A stretch of DNA of 6,392 nt from Eubacteriales bacterium (GTDB lineage Bacteria; Bacillota; Clostridia; Christensenellales; UMGS416). The stretch is from the NCBI GenBank assembly GCA_028709505.1, contig JAQVWW010000082.1:1-6392 (forward strand), written 5' to 3'. The notes beneath the pieces are model-generated. The model saw only the letters and a program-made list of their open reading frames with translations, ran no database searches and had not been told where the DNA came from. This document shows positions 1-4,222 of the stretch, piece by piece (position 1 is the first letter of the stretch; each line of letters opens with the position of its first letter). The translations under genes were made by a program, and so were the position numbers.

Positions 1-353
1 ACTGGCACGAAGGCGTTGAACAGTCCAAACAATATCGCCCCGGAAATTTTGGCGGCCACCATCGTACTCAGCGAGATTGGAGCCAGCAGAAGTCGATCAA
101 AGGAGCGGCCTTTCCTCTCAAAAGTGATTGTCACGGCCAGCATAGAGGTGGTGCCAAATAGCACACTCATGGCCATAAGGCCTGGAAGTAACGTCCGAAT
201 ATCGGACATATTTATCCCACCGGATGACCGAATCAATTGCATCAGTGTCCAGGATAGCGGGAAGATGATTCCCCAGCTAATGTTTGGCGGTTTCAGATAG
301 TAGTTTTGAATATCCTTTTTTAGGATGTTCCAGAAGGCAATCCATGTTTTCAT
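1..353 (-). CDS. ABC-2 type transporter permease, N-terminal part (cut by window edge)
   Basis: This is the membrane subunit expected to partner the ATPase encoded immediately upstream; together they would export a drug, peptide or lipid-like substrate across the cytoplasmic membrane. About 117 residues are visible. They start MKTWIAFWNILKKD, a cytoplasmic amphipathic start typical of ABC-2 permeases. Hydrophobic stretches follow at about residues 25-42, 55-76 and 97-117. Between the second and third lies ERKGRSFDRLLLAPIS (residues 79-94), which matches the family's usual 'ER-x-G-(T)-x-(E/D)-RLL-x-(S/A)PI' cytoplasmic loop. The ATG overlaps the ATPase stop codon as ATGA, so translation is probably coupled. 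The gene runs off the left edge, and perhaps half to two thirds of the usual length is missing. Family assignment is firm; the substrate cannot be told. Confidence 0.88.
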   Translation of the reverse strand, partial: MKTWIAFWNILKKDIQNYYLKPPNISWGIIFPLSWTLMQLIRSSGGINMSDIRTLLPGLMAMSVLFGTTSMLAVTITFERKGRSFDRLLLAPISLSTMVAAKISGAILFGLFNAFVP

Positions 354-1330
354 TTCGCTATGCCTCCTTTTTCTTTCTCCTTTTTGAGCTTTTCAGCTTC
401 AATCCCCGTTATTTTCACAAAGACATCTTCCAGCGTTGGTCGCATCTCTTTTGCTTCAAACACCGAAACACCTTTTATGTCCAAATATTGCAGGACGGGG
501 GAAAGAGGGATTCGTTCTTCGCAGAGCAGGCTTACCTCATAATCTGCATCGACTTTGACCGTACAGCCATCAAAACGCTTCTGCAAATCTCCCGCAAACG
601 GCTCCAGAGTTTGATCAGCGATAAGTCGGATAGCATAGCCATGAGAAACACTTTGCATCAGATCCGGCACTGTACCGTTTGCCACAATATTGCCACCTAC
701 AATAAAAGCGATACGGTCACAGATACGCTCGGCATCCTCAATGTAATGAGTGGTAATAAATATGGTTGTTCCGCTTTGCTTGAGTTCTAACAGAAGATGG
801 CGAATCTGCCGAGCACTCTCCACATCGATTCCCGTAGTAGGCTCATCCAGAAAAAGAATCTCTGGCCTGTGTATGATGCCCGCGGCGATGGTCAGCTTGC
901 GGCGCATTCCTTTAGAATATGCTTTGAAGGGACGTTTTCCGGCCTTGGTCAAATCAAATTGTTCCAAAAGCGCTTTAGCCCGCTGCTCACGCTCAGCTTT
1001 CCGCATTCCATAAAGAGAGCCGCAGAAGCAGAGGTTGTCGAAGCCGTCCATTTCGTCATAGAGATTACTCTCATCCGGAACGATGCCCATAATCGATTGC
1101 GCCTTTTTGACGTTCTTCACCGCATCAATTCCATCAATTTCAACGGAACCCCCGGAGGGTCTTGCAAGACCAATCATCATATTGATAGTGGTGGTTTTCC
1201 CTGCACCGTTAGGGCCGAGGAAGCCAAATATTTCACCCCGGCGAATGGAAAAAGAGATGCCATTTACCGCTGTAAAGTTTCCATAGCGTTTACTCAGGTT
1301 TGTGACACTGACAATGCCTGTGGTGCTCAT
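350..1330 (-). CDS. ABC transporter ATP-binding protein (DrrA/CcmA-like, ABC-2 exporter class)
   Basis: This 326-residue protein is the cytoplasmic motor of an ABC-2 exporter. The nucleotide-binding domain occupies about residues 5-220. It shows Walker A GPNGAGKTT (39-47), a signature YSKGM (138-142) in place of LSGGQ, Walker B EILFLDEP (157-164), the D-loop TTGID (165-169) and the switch histidine H195. The Q-loop region reads MGIVPDESNLYDEM, with Asp86 where Gln is usual. Residues 230-310 form the small C-terminal domain common in this class and end with the typical RPTLEDVFVKITG. A Lys/Glu-rich tail follows. The ATG is preceded by AAGGGAG about nine bases upstream (plus-strand 1340-1346), supporting this start although it lies 41 bases inside the repressor gene. 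It ends in an ATGA overlap with the permease. The context of an ArsR-type regulator suggests inducible efflux; the substrate is unknown. Confidence 0.95.
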   Translation of the reverse strand: MSTTGIVSVTNLSKRYGNFTAVNGISFSIRRGEIFGFLGPNGAGKTTTINMMIGLARPSGGSVEIDGIDAVKNVKKAQSIMGIVPDESNLYDEMDGFDNLCFCGSLYGMRKAEREQRAKALLEQFDLTKAGKRPFKAYSKGMRRKLTIAAGIIHRPEILFLDEPTTGIDVESARQIRHLLLELKQSGTTIFITTHYIEDAERICDRIAFIVGGNIVANGTVPDLMQSVSHGYAIRLIADQTLEPFAGDLQKRFDGCTVKVDADYEVSLLCEERIPLSPVLQYLDIKGVSVFEAKEMRPTLEDVFVKITGIEAEKLKKEKEKGGIAK

Positions 1331-1730
1331 GGCTGTTTTCTCCCTTCACAAAATCTTTGCCATGGCAGAACTCTTTGACTTCCTCGCTGCAATTCTGTTT
1401 TTTCACATGACAACGTTCCTGCTCCGATGAAGAACACTCGCCCGCGTCAGGCGTGCATGCCTCCCGCTCCACGCAGGCTAAAGCCTCAATCTCGGCAGCA
1501 AGAGTATGAAGGACATCTCGATTTACATCATAATGCATAAAATAGCCCTTCTTTTCTCCGGTCAGAAGTCCGGCATCCCGTAATACCTTTAAATGCTGCG
1601 AAACCGCGCCCTCGGAAAGTCCCAGCTTTCTTGCCAACGCTCGGACACAGTAATTGTGACGAAGCAGTAGCGACAGTATCTTCATCCTGGTTTCATCAGC
1701 AATAGCCTTAAGCACAAGCGTCAGATCCAT
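1290..1730 (-). CDS. ArsR/SmtB-family transcriptional repressor with Cys/His-rich C-terminal tail
   Basis: This is a 146-residue winged-helix DNA-binding protein and the probable repressor of its own operon. Residues 1-75 contain the ArsR fold: LKAIADETRMKILSLL, then the recognition region LARKLGLSEGAVSQHLKVL (31-50) and the beta-wing GEKKGYFMHYDV. The first helix pair carries Cys28 (NYCVRAL) near where ArsR proteins have their CVC site. From residue 86 the protein has a tail with eight Cys (86, 92, 99, 107, 114, 122, 140, 142) and seven His, ending HEHHRHCQCH. This suggests metal or metalloid sensing or sequestration, which is inference. The frame is open to 1832, but the start at 1730 is chosen because AAGGGAG lies about nine bases before it and the longer frame would run through the promoter and both operators. 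The final 13 codons overlap the ATPase gene in another frame. Confidence 0.93.
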   Translation of the reverse strand: MDLTLVLKAIADETRMKILSLLLRHNYCVRALARKLGLSEGAVSQHLKVLRDAGLLTGEKKGYFMHYDVNRDVLHTLAAEIEALACVEREACTPDAGECSSSEQERCHVKKQNCSEEVKEFCHGKDFVKGENSHEHHRHCQCHKPE

Positions 1731-1750
1731 TAATAGCCACTCCCTTTTGT

Positions 1751-1774
1751 TTGATTTAGCAATTACTAAATTAA
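1751..1774. promoter_or_regulatory. Operator 1, inverted repeat over the transcription start
   Basis: Arms TTGATTTAG (1751-1759) and CTAAATTAA (1766-1774) flank a 6-base spacer CAATTA. The arms match with one mismatch. The site covers the predicted start and touches the -10 box. ArsR/SmtB dimers commonly bind AT-rich inverted repeats of this size, so this is very likely the repressor's own site. Confidence 0.82.
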
Positions 1775-1802
1775 TTATATCACTTCTTTTTGATTTAGTC
1801 AA
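1774..1802 (-). promoter_or_regulatory. Sigma-A promoter of the ArsR-ABC operon
   Basis: Read on the minus strand, -35 TTGACT (1802-1797) is followed after exactly 17 bases by -10 TATAAT (1779-1774), which has an upstream TG giving an extended -10 (TGATATAAT). Transcription would start near 1767, about 37 bases before the repressor's ATG. The operator repeats overlap both elements. Confidence 0.88.
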
Positions 1803-1813
1803 TACTAAATCAA
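1790..1813. promoter_or_regulatory. Operator 2, perfect inverted repeat over the -35 box
   Basis: Arms TTGATTTAG (1790-1798) and CTAAATCAA (1805-1813) are perfectly complementary around the spacer TCAATA. The sequence is nearly the same as operator 1, with centres 39 bases apart. It contains the -35 hexamer, so a dimer bound here would block RNA polymerase. Confidence 0.85.
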
Positions 1814-1847
1814 AAGCCAGCAGCCACATCAAGAGAAGCTACTGGCT
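1811..1847 (-). terminator. Possible weak terminator upstream of the operon promoter
   Basis: A 10-base stem with one mismatch (1815-1824 with 1838-1847, 13-base loop) is followed on the minus strand by TTTGATTT. It would stop minus-strand transcripts coming from the ssrA side before they reach the repressor gene. The stem is only moderate and the T-run is broken by G, so the call is tentative; the T-run also overlaps operator 2. Confidence 0.3.
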
Positions 1848-2106
1848 ACAGTGGGGCAGATAATTGTAATGGGCCACCGATTTTTTTACCCTTTTACACC
1901 CGATAATTTGCGAAGGTGCACACCCCTTAGGAAAAAATGCACACCCCTCCGATATTTTGCACACCCCTCTATAAATCGTTAAGCGAGGGTATCAGGTAAG
2001 GCAAAATTTTTCGGAGAAAGTGTGCATTTCTTGTTTCAATGGACCTGCGCGATGTTGCCATTTTTATGGGAAGGTGCGAAAAAGCCTTATTTCAAGCCAC
2101 CTTCGG
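1848..2106. other. Gene-free, AT-rich spacer between the ArsR operon and ssrA
   Basis: No convincing reading frame with a ribosome site was found on either strand. Besides the three TGCACACCCCT copies, it holds a 7-base inverted repeat GAAGGTG (2070-2076) / CACCTTC (2098-2104) with a 21-base loop. Composition resembles the ABC operon rather than the GC-rich genes to the right. It may be a remnant of a mobile element end; this is inference. Confidence 0.45.
1917..1968. repeat. Three iteron-like direct repeats TGCACACCCCT
   Basis: The 11-mer TGCACACCCCT occurs exactly at 1917-1927, 1938-1948 and 1958-1968, with starts 21 and 20 bases apart, i.e. about two DNA helical turns. The bases between copies differ, so this is not a simple tandem duplication but a set of spaced protein-sized sites. 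A related inverted half (TGTGCA) lies at 2021-2026. Spaced repeats of this kind are typical of plasmid or ICE replication origins (iterons) or of a multi-site regulator. No initiator gene is visible in the window. Confidence 0.6.
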
Positions 2107-2160
2107 GCATAAAACAAGAACGCTAATGTTGATAGCCAGTGTATCAAAATTAGCGTTCTT
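2107..2160 (-). terminator. Rho-independent terminator of ssrA
   Basis: Perfect 12-base arms AAGAACGCTAAT (2116-2127) and ATTAGCGTTCTT (2149-2160) enclose a second short stem (TGATA 2130-2134 with TATCA 2142-2146). On the minus strand the hairpin lies just four bases after the encoded CCA end of the tmRNA and is followed by GTTTTAT. The position and T-rich tail fit termination of tmRNA transcription. Confidence 0.78.
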
Positions 2161-2163
2161 ATA

Positions 2164-2518
2164 TGGTGGAGGCGAGGAGAATTGAACTCCTGTCCGAAAA
2201 AGTCTCAATGCTGTTTTCTCCGAGCGCATCCTTCCTTTTCAATTCCCATGGGTGCGGCCGCCGAAAGGCGGGCTGCCGCTCATGGTAGCTTCATATTATC
2301 CGGCCCGCCGCAAAGCTTTGGCAGGTTCGTTCCCCGCATCATGACGCGGAACATTCCCTATGCAGGTCTTGGGAAGCCCACGGGCCGCATTAAGCAGCGG
2401 CCAAAACAGTGTTGTTGTTGTCGTTTATTTTAATTTTGCCCGTTTTTAACGCGTTCTCCGAACATCCGCGGCTCGCTTACAGCACCTCATCCTTCCCCGT
2501 CGAAACCAGTACGCCCCC
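2164..2518 (-). ncRNA. ssrA: Transfer-messenger RNA (tmRNA)
   Basis: This 355-base RNA rescues ribosomes stalled on broken messages by acting first as alanyl-tRNA and then as a template for a degradation tag, together with SmpB. The 5' end begins GGGGGCG, followed by the near-invariant GGTTTCGACGGGG. The 3' end gives CGCCTCC-A-CCA, which pairs as a 7-base acceptor stem with one G-U pair, and CCA is encoded. The T arm is AGGAG-TTCAATT-CTCCT. Between them lie the tag frame and hairpin-rich stretches consistent with the pseudoknots. It is a one-piece, not permuted, tmRNA. A strong terminator follows and an extended -10 promoter lies about 100 bases upstream, so the 5' end is probably made by RNase P. 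Confidence 0.97.
2390..2422 (-). other. tmRNA tag-peptide reading frame, predicted DNNNTVLAAA
   Basis: Inside ssrA the frame GAC AAC AAC AAC ACT GTT TTG GCC GCT GCT TAA gives D-N-N-N-T-V-L-A-A-A. The C-terminal L-A-A-A agrees with the hydrophobic-Ala-Ala ending recognised by ClpXP-type proteases. GAC is chosen as resume codon because it directly follows ATAAAC, the stretch that usually precedes the resume codon in clostridial tmRNAs; this recollection makes the N-terminal limit less sure than the C-terminus. Confidence 0.75.
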
Positions 2519-2626
2519 ATGGCAACCTGATGTGTGCTCCGTGATAACAACCCACCGGTTTTCACTGTTCAAATACTATGGTTATGCCTGCGCCTGAAAT
2601 TTTCAATTTCGCCGGCAGATAATAGT

Positions 2627-2656
2627 ATTATACCATATCTATGCGCTTTTCAACAA
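2627..2656 (-). promoter_or_regulatory. Promoter of ssrA
   Basis: On the minus strand TGGTATAAT (extended -10, hexamer at 2632-2627) is present. The -35 could be TTGTTG (2656-2651, 18-base spacing) or TTGAAA (2653-2648, 15-base spacing); the extended -10 makes either tolerable. Transcription would begin near 2620 and leave a leader of about 100 bases before the mature tmRNA. Confidence 0.7.
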
Positions 2657-2773
2657 AAAAGCTTTTTTGAAAAATTTCTCACCCATCGCCGGCAAAAGGC
2701 ATATTGTGGCAGTAGAGGATGGGAAAACACCGCCCGCCTCAAAACAAGTTTCTTTCTTCAAGGAGGTTATACC

Positions 2774-3016
2774 ATGGGTTTCCTCAATAATCTGTTTGGT
2801 AACAACGGTTGTGGTGGCGGCTGCGGAATGGGCGATGACAGCAGCATACTTTTCTTCTTTCTGCTGTTGATCATCCTGTTCGGCAATTGCGGCATCGGCG
2901 GAGAGGACAGCTCCAGCCTGCTGTTCTTCTTCCTGTTGCTGGTGGTGCTGTTCTGCAGCGGCTGCTTTGGCGGCTCCGGCGAGACCAACCCCATCCCCGA
3001 TCCCTGCGGCTGCTAA
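2774..3016 (+). CDS. Small Gly/Cys-rich protein with two repeated Phe/Leu hydrophobic segments
   Basis: This is an 80-residue protein of unknown function. The start is firm: AAGGAGG (2760-2766) lies seven bases before ATG. The order is a Gly/Cys/Asn-rich head (FGNNGCGGGCGMG), hydrophobic segment 1 (SILFFFLLLIILFG, about 24-37), a Gly/acidic linker, hydrophobic segment 2 (SLLFFFLLLVVLFC, about 48-61), then a Gly/Cys/Pro tail ending DPCGC. The two halves align at an offset of 24 residues (DSS-x-LFFFLLL), so it arose by internal duplication. There are seven Cys, all outside the two cores or at their edges. Segments of 14 residues are short for membrane spans but could form a hairpin in a membrane, or a sticky structural layer. 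Small clostridial Gly/Cys-rich proteins, some annotated as 'chorion class high-cysteine' or YjcZ-like spore proteins, look similar; that link is a guess from composition. It is monocistronic and divergent from ssrA. Confidence 0.85.
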   Translation: MGFLNNLFGNNGCGGGCGMGDDSSILFFFLLLIILFGNCGIGGEDSSSLLFFFLLLVVLFCSGCFGGSGETNPIPDPCGC

Positions 3017-3084
3017 CACAGCGCACGCGCGGTAACATAAGCGTGCCGGGCCAGCTACCCGGCCGGATAGTTGCAGAAATTCAT

Positions 3085-3116
3085 AAAAAAGGGGTGCCGC
3101 GAGGCACCCTTTTACC
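3085..3116 (+). terminator. Terminator of the small Gly/Cys-rich protein gene
   Basis: GGGTGCC (3092-3098), loop GCGA and GGCACCC (3103-3109) form a perfect stem, extended by flanking AAAAG/TTTT pairs and followed by TTTTACCTTT. A separate GC-rich hairpin GCCGGG/CCCGGC (3045-3063) precedes it without a T-run. Confidence 0.9.
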
Positions 3117-3208
3117 TTTATACGGCGCCGGACGGCAGGTGGTCGGCGCCCATACGCGTCGGGCGACCCATTCGGACAGCTAATCCGTCTTCGCTTTCTT
3201 TCGCCGGC

Positions 3209-3235
3209 AAAAAAGGAGCGCCTCCAGCGCCCTTT
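3209..3235 (-). terminator. Terminator, duplicated copy A
   Basis: On the minus strand GGGCGC pairs with GCGCTCC (one bulge; plus-strand arms 3227-3232 and 3215-3221, 5-base loop) and is followed by TTTTTT (3214-3209). It is identical in core to the terminator 163 bases upstream in the direction of transcription, so it acts as a backup. Confidence 0.72.
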
Positions 3236-3252
3236 CCCCCACGCCGCCCGCC

Positions 3253-3348
3253 CTAGGCGTCGCGATTCTCCATGAGAATCCCCGGCAATTGCGCTGCGCC
3301 GCCCCGGCATCCAGCCCGGCCATCCACCAGACCCACCAACCAAATATC
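3253..3348 (-). pseudogene. Duplicated 3'-end fragment of the 250-residue protein gene
   Basis: The fragment encodes a degraded version of the neighbour's C-terminus: the end reads ILMENRDA-stop against VLVENCDA-stop in the intact gene, and an 11-codon block is missing. Upstream of about the GATAT stretch the similarity fades and no start codon or ribosome site is present. It is not expected to make protein. Confidence 0.72.
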
Positions 3349-3354
3349 ACCCGC

Positions 3355-3555
3355 CGCTTTCTTCCGCCGGCAAAAAAGGAGCGCCTCCAGCGCCCTTTCC
3401 CTCACGCCGCCCGCCCTAGGCGTCGCAGTTTTCCACGAGAACCCCCCGGCAATCGCGCTGCGCCGCCAGCCACCGCAGCGTCTGCGGTAGCTGCGCCGCC
3501 CCGGCATCCAGCCGGGCCATCCACGGGTCCGCACCGTCGGGCTGCCGGTAGATAT
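3355..3555 (-). repeat. Tandem duplication, inner copy in the intact gene (copy B)
   Basis: This copy contains the intact gene's last 46 or so codons, its TAG stop at 3416-3418 and its terminator. The 11-mer GCTGCGCCGCC is present twice (3457-3467 and 3490-3500), 33 bases apart, which marks the segment missing from copy A. Confidence 0.85.
3372..3398 (-). terminator. Terminator of the 250-residue protein gene, copy B
   Basis: The stem GGGCGC/GCGCTCC (plus-strand arms 3390-3395 and 3378-3384) with one bulge and a 5-base loop is followed by TTTTTT (3377-3372) about 20 bases after the stop codon. Confidence 0.78.
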
Positions 3556-4168
3556 CCTCCCCGCGCACCAACGGCAGCACATGCTTGCCCTGCGGCGCGT
3601 CGCCGGGCAGGCTCTCGCGCAGCAGCGGCACACGGTGCCGGGCGTACAGCTTCTCGGCGGCGTCATCGTCTTGGCCCCGCAGTACCAAATAAGCCGGCTG
3701 GTGTGCCAGGCACAGCGCCACCCGCGCGGCCTGCAGCTTCTTTAACAGCCTGACGCAGGCTTCCACCTGTTGCGGCGCCACGCGGCGCAGCTCTCGGGCG
3801 GTGCCCGCGGCCCAATAGGCGTCAAACTCCGCCGCGGCCAGCCAACCCATCCGCAGCACGTCGCCGGCGCCCGCCGGGTTGGGCAGATACTCCACGTCTT
3901 TTAGATAGCTGCACAGCCGGTCAATGTCCCGCGGGTGCCGCACAAACGGGGTAATAACCGCGCCGGCCTCGTCCATCTGTGCGGTAAGCTTGCCCGCCGG
4001 CGTGTGCAGCGCGACGCGCAACCCGGTATCCGTCTGTCGCCGCACAAAGGCCGAATGCGGATGGCGGCGGACAAAAGGGGTGGGAATTGGCCCGGACAGC
4101 GCGCGGCAAAAAAGCGGCTCTCGTGAGCCGTCCGTTAAAATTTCATCAAATATTGCCCTATCTGTCAT
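3416..4168 (-). CDS. Uncharacterised GC-rich protein, possibly a short uroporphyrinogen-decarboxylase-like protein
   Basis: The protein has 250 residues and no signal peptide or membrane segment. I do not recognise it with certainty. The N-terminal part contains LHTPAGKLTAQMDEAGAVITPFVRHPRDIDRL followed by an acidic-ended helix; a 'TP-x-G-x-L ... P-x-D' layout of this sort occurs in URO-D superfamily proteins, where it precedes the barrel. The rest is Ala/Arg/Leu-rich, with LAHQPAYLVLRG in the middle and VLVENCDA at the end. It is 100 or more residues shorter than usual URO-D-like enzymes, so if related it is reduced. The frame extends upstream to a TTG at 4222, but that lies within the preceding gene's terminator; ATG at 4168 is preferred. 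There is no ribosome site; an extended -10 sits six bases before ATG. GC content is very high. It stands alone between terminators. Confidence 0.7.
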   Translation of the reverse strand: MTDRAIFDEILTDGSREPLFCRALSGPIPTPFVRRHPHSAFVRRQTDTGLRVALHTPAGKLTAQMDEAGAVITPFVRHPRDIDRLCSYLKDVEYLPNPAGAGDVLRMGWLAAAEFDAYWAAGTARELRRVAPQQVEACVRLLKKLQAARVALCLAHQPAYLVLRGQDDDAAEKLYARHRVPLLRESLPGDAPQGKHVLPLVRGEDIYRQPDGADPWMARLDAGAAQLPQTLRWLAAQRDCRGVLVENCDA

Positions 4169-4174
4169 AAGAAT

Positions 4175-4183
4175 AGTATAACA
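4175..4183 (-). promoter_or_regulatory. Extended -10 promoter element, probably giving a leaderless mRNA
   Basis: TGTTATACT on the minus strand is an extended -10 (TGn-TATACT). Only six bases separate it from the ATG at 4168, so transcription would start at or beside the A of the start codon. No good -35 is seen; the region upstream is the preceding gene's terminator. Confidence 0.5.
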
Positions 4184-4184
4184 T

Positions 4185-4214
4185 AAAAAGAGCAGGCGTG
4201 GAAAAACCGCCTGC
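4185..4214 (-). terminator. Terminator of the XRE regulator gene
   Basis: On the minus strand GCAGGCG (4214-4208), a 9-base loop and CGCCTGC (4198-4192) form a perfect 7-base stem followed by TCTTTTTAT. It lies eight bases after the regulator's stop and directly before the next gene's -10 element. Confidence 0.88.
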
Positions 4215-4222
4215 CCCCGCAA

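Larger units (their letters stand above)
3192..3348 (-). repeat. Tandem duplication, outer decayed copy (copy A)
   Basis: This stretch repeats 3355-3555 at a constant offset of 163 bases across the terminator and stop codon. It covers the terminator, the stop codon TAG and the 3' end of the neighbouring minus-strand gene. Compared with the other copy it lacks 33 bases lying between two 11-base repeats GCTGCGCCGCC, and it has several substitutions. The two copies abut with only a few bases between. Confidence 0.85.

Noticed and set aside
797..1378. Plus-strand open frame of 193 codons
   Set aside because: It is a shadow of the ABC ATPase gene, without ribosome site or domain.
1731..1832. N-terminal extension of the ArsR repressor (34 more residues)
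   Set aside because: The extension would translate the -10, -35 and both operators; a strong ribosome site precedes ATG at 1730 instead.
1917..1968. CRISPR array
   Set aside because: The repeats are only 11 bases with spacers near 10 bases, too short for CRISPR, and no cas gene is present.
2182..2433. Plus-strand open frame of 83 codons
   Set aside because: It is antisense to the tmRNA gene, whose conserved ends and tag are clear.
2699..2730. Forespore-type sigma factor promoter (GCATA ... GGGAAAACA) before the small Gly/Cys gene
   Set aside because: Spacing and the -10 match are poor; not good enough to call, though the idea of sporulation control is not excluded.
2639..3343. A 234-codon minus-strand open frame across the small Gly/Cys protein gene
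   Set aside because: It runs antisense to the small gene, through its terminator and into the duplicated terminator; composition is not protein-like.
3289..3753. Plus-strand Ala/Arg/Pro-rich open frame of 154 codons
   Set aside because: It lies antisense to the 250-residue protein and the duplicated terminators; low-complexity product of very GC-rich DNA.
4169..4222. TTG-started extension of the 250-residue protein (with a signal-peptide-like stretch)
   Set aside because: The added 18 residues are encoded by the preceding gene's terminator hairpin and the -10 element.
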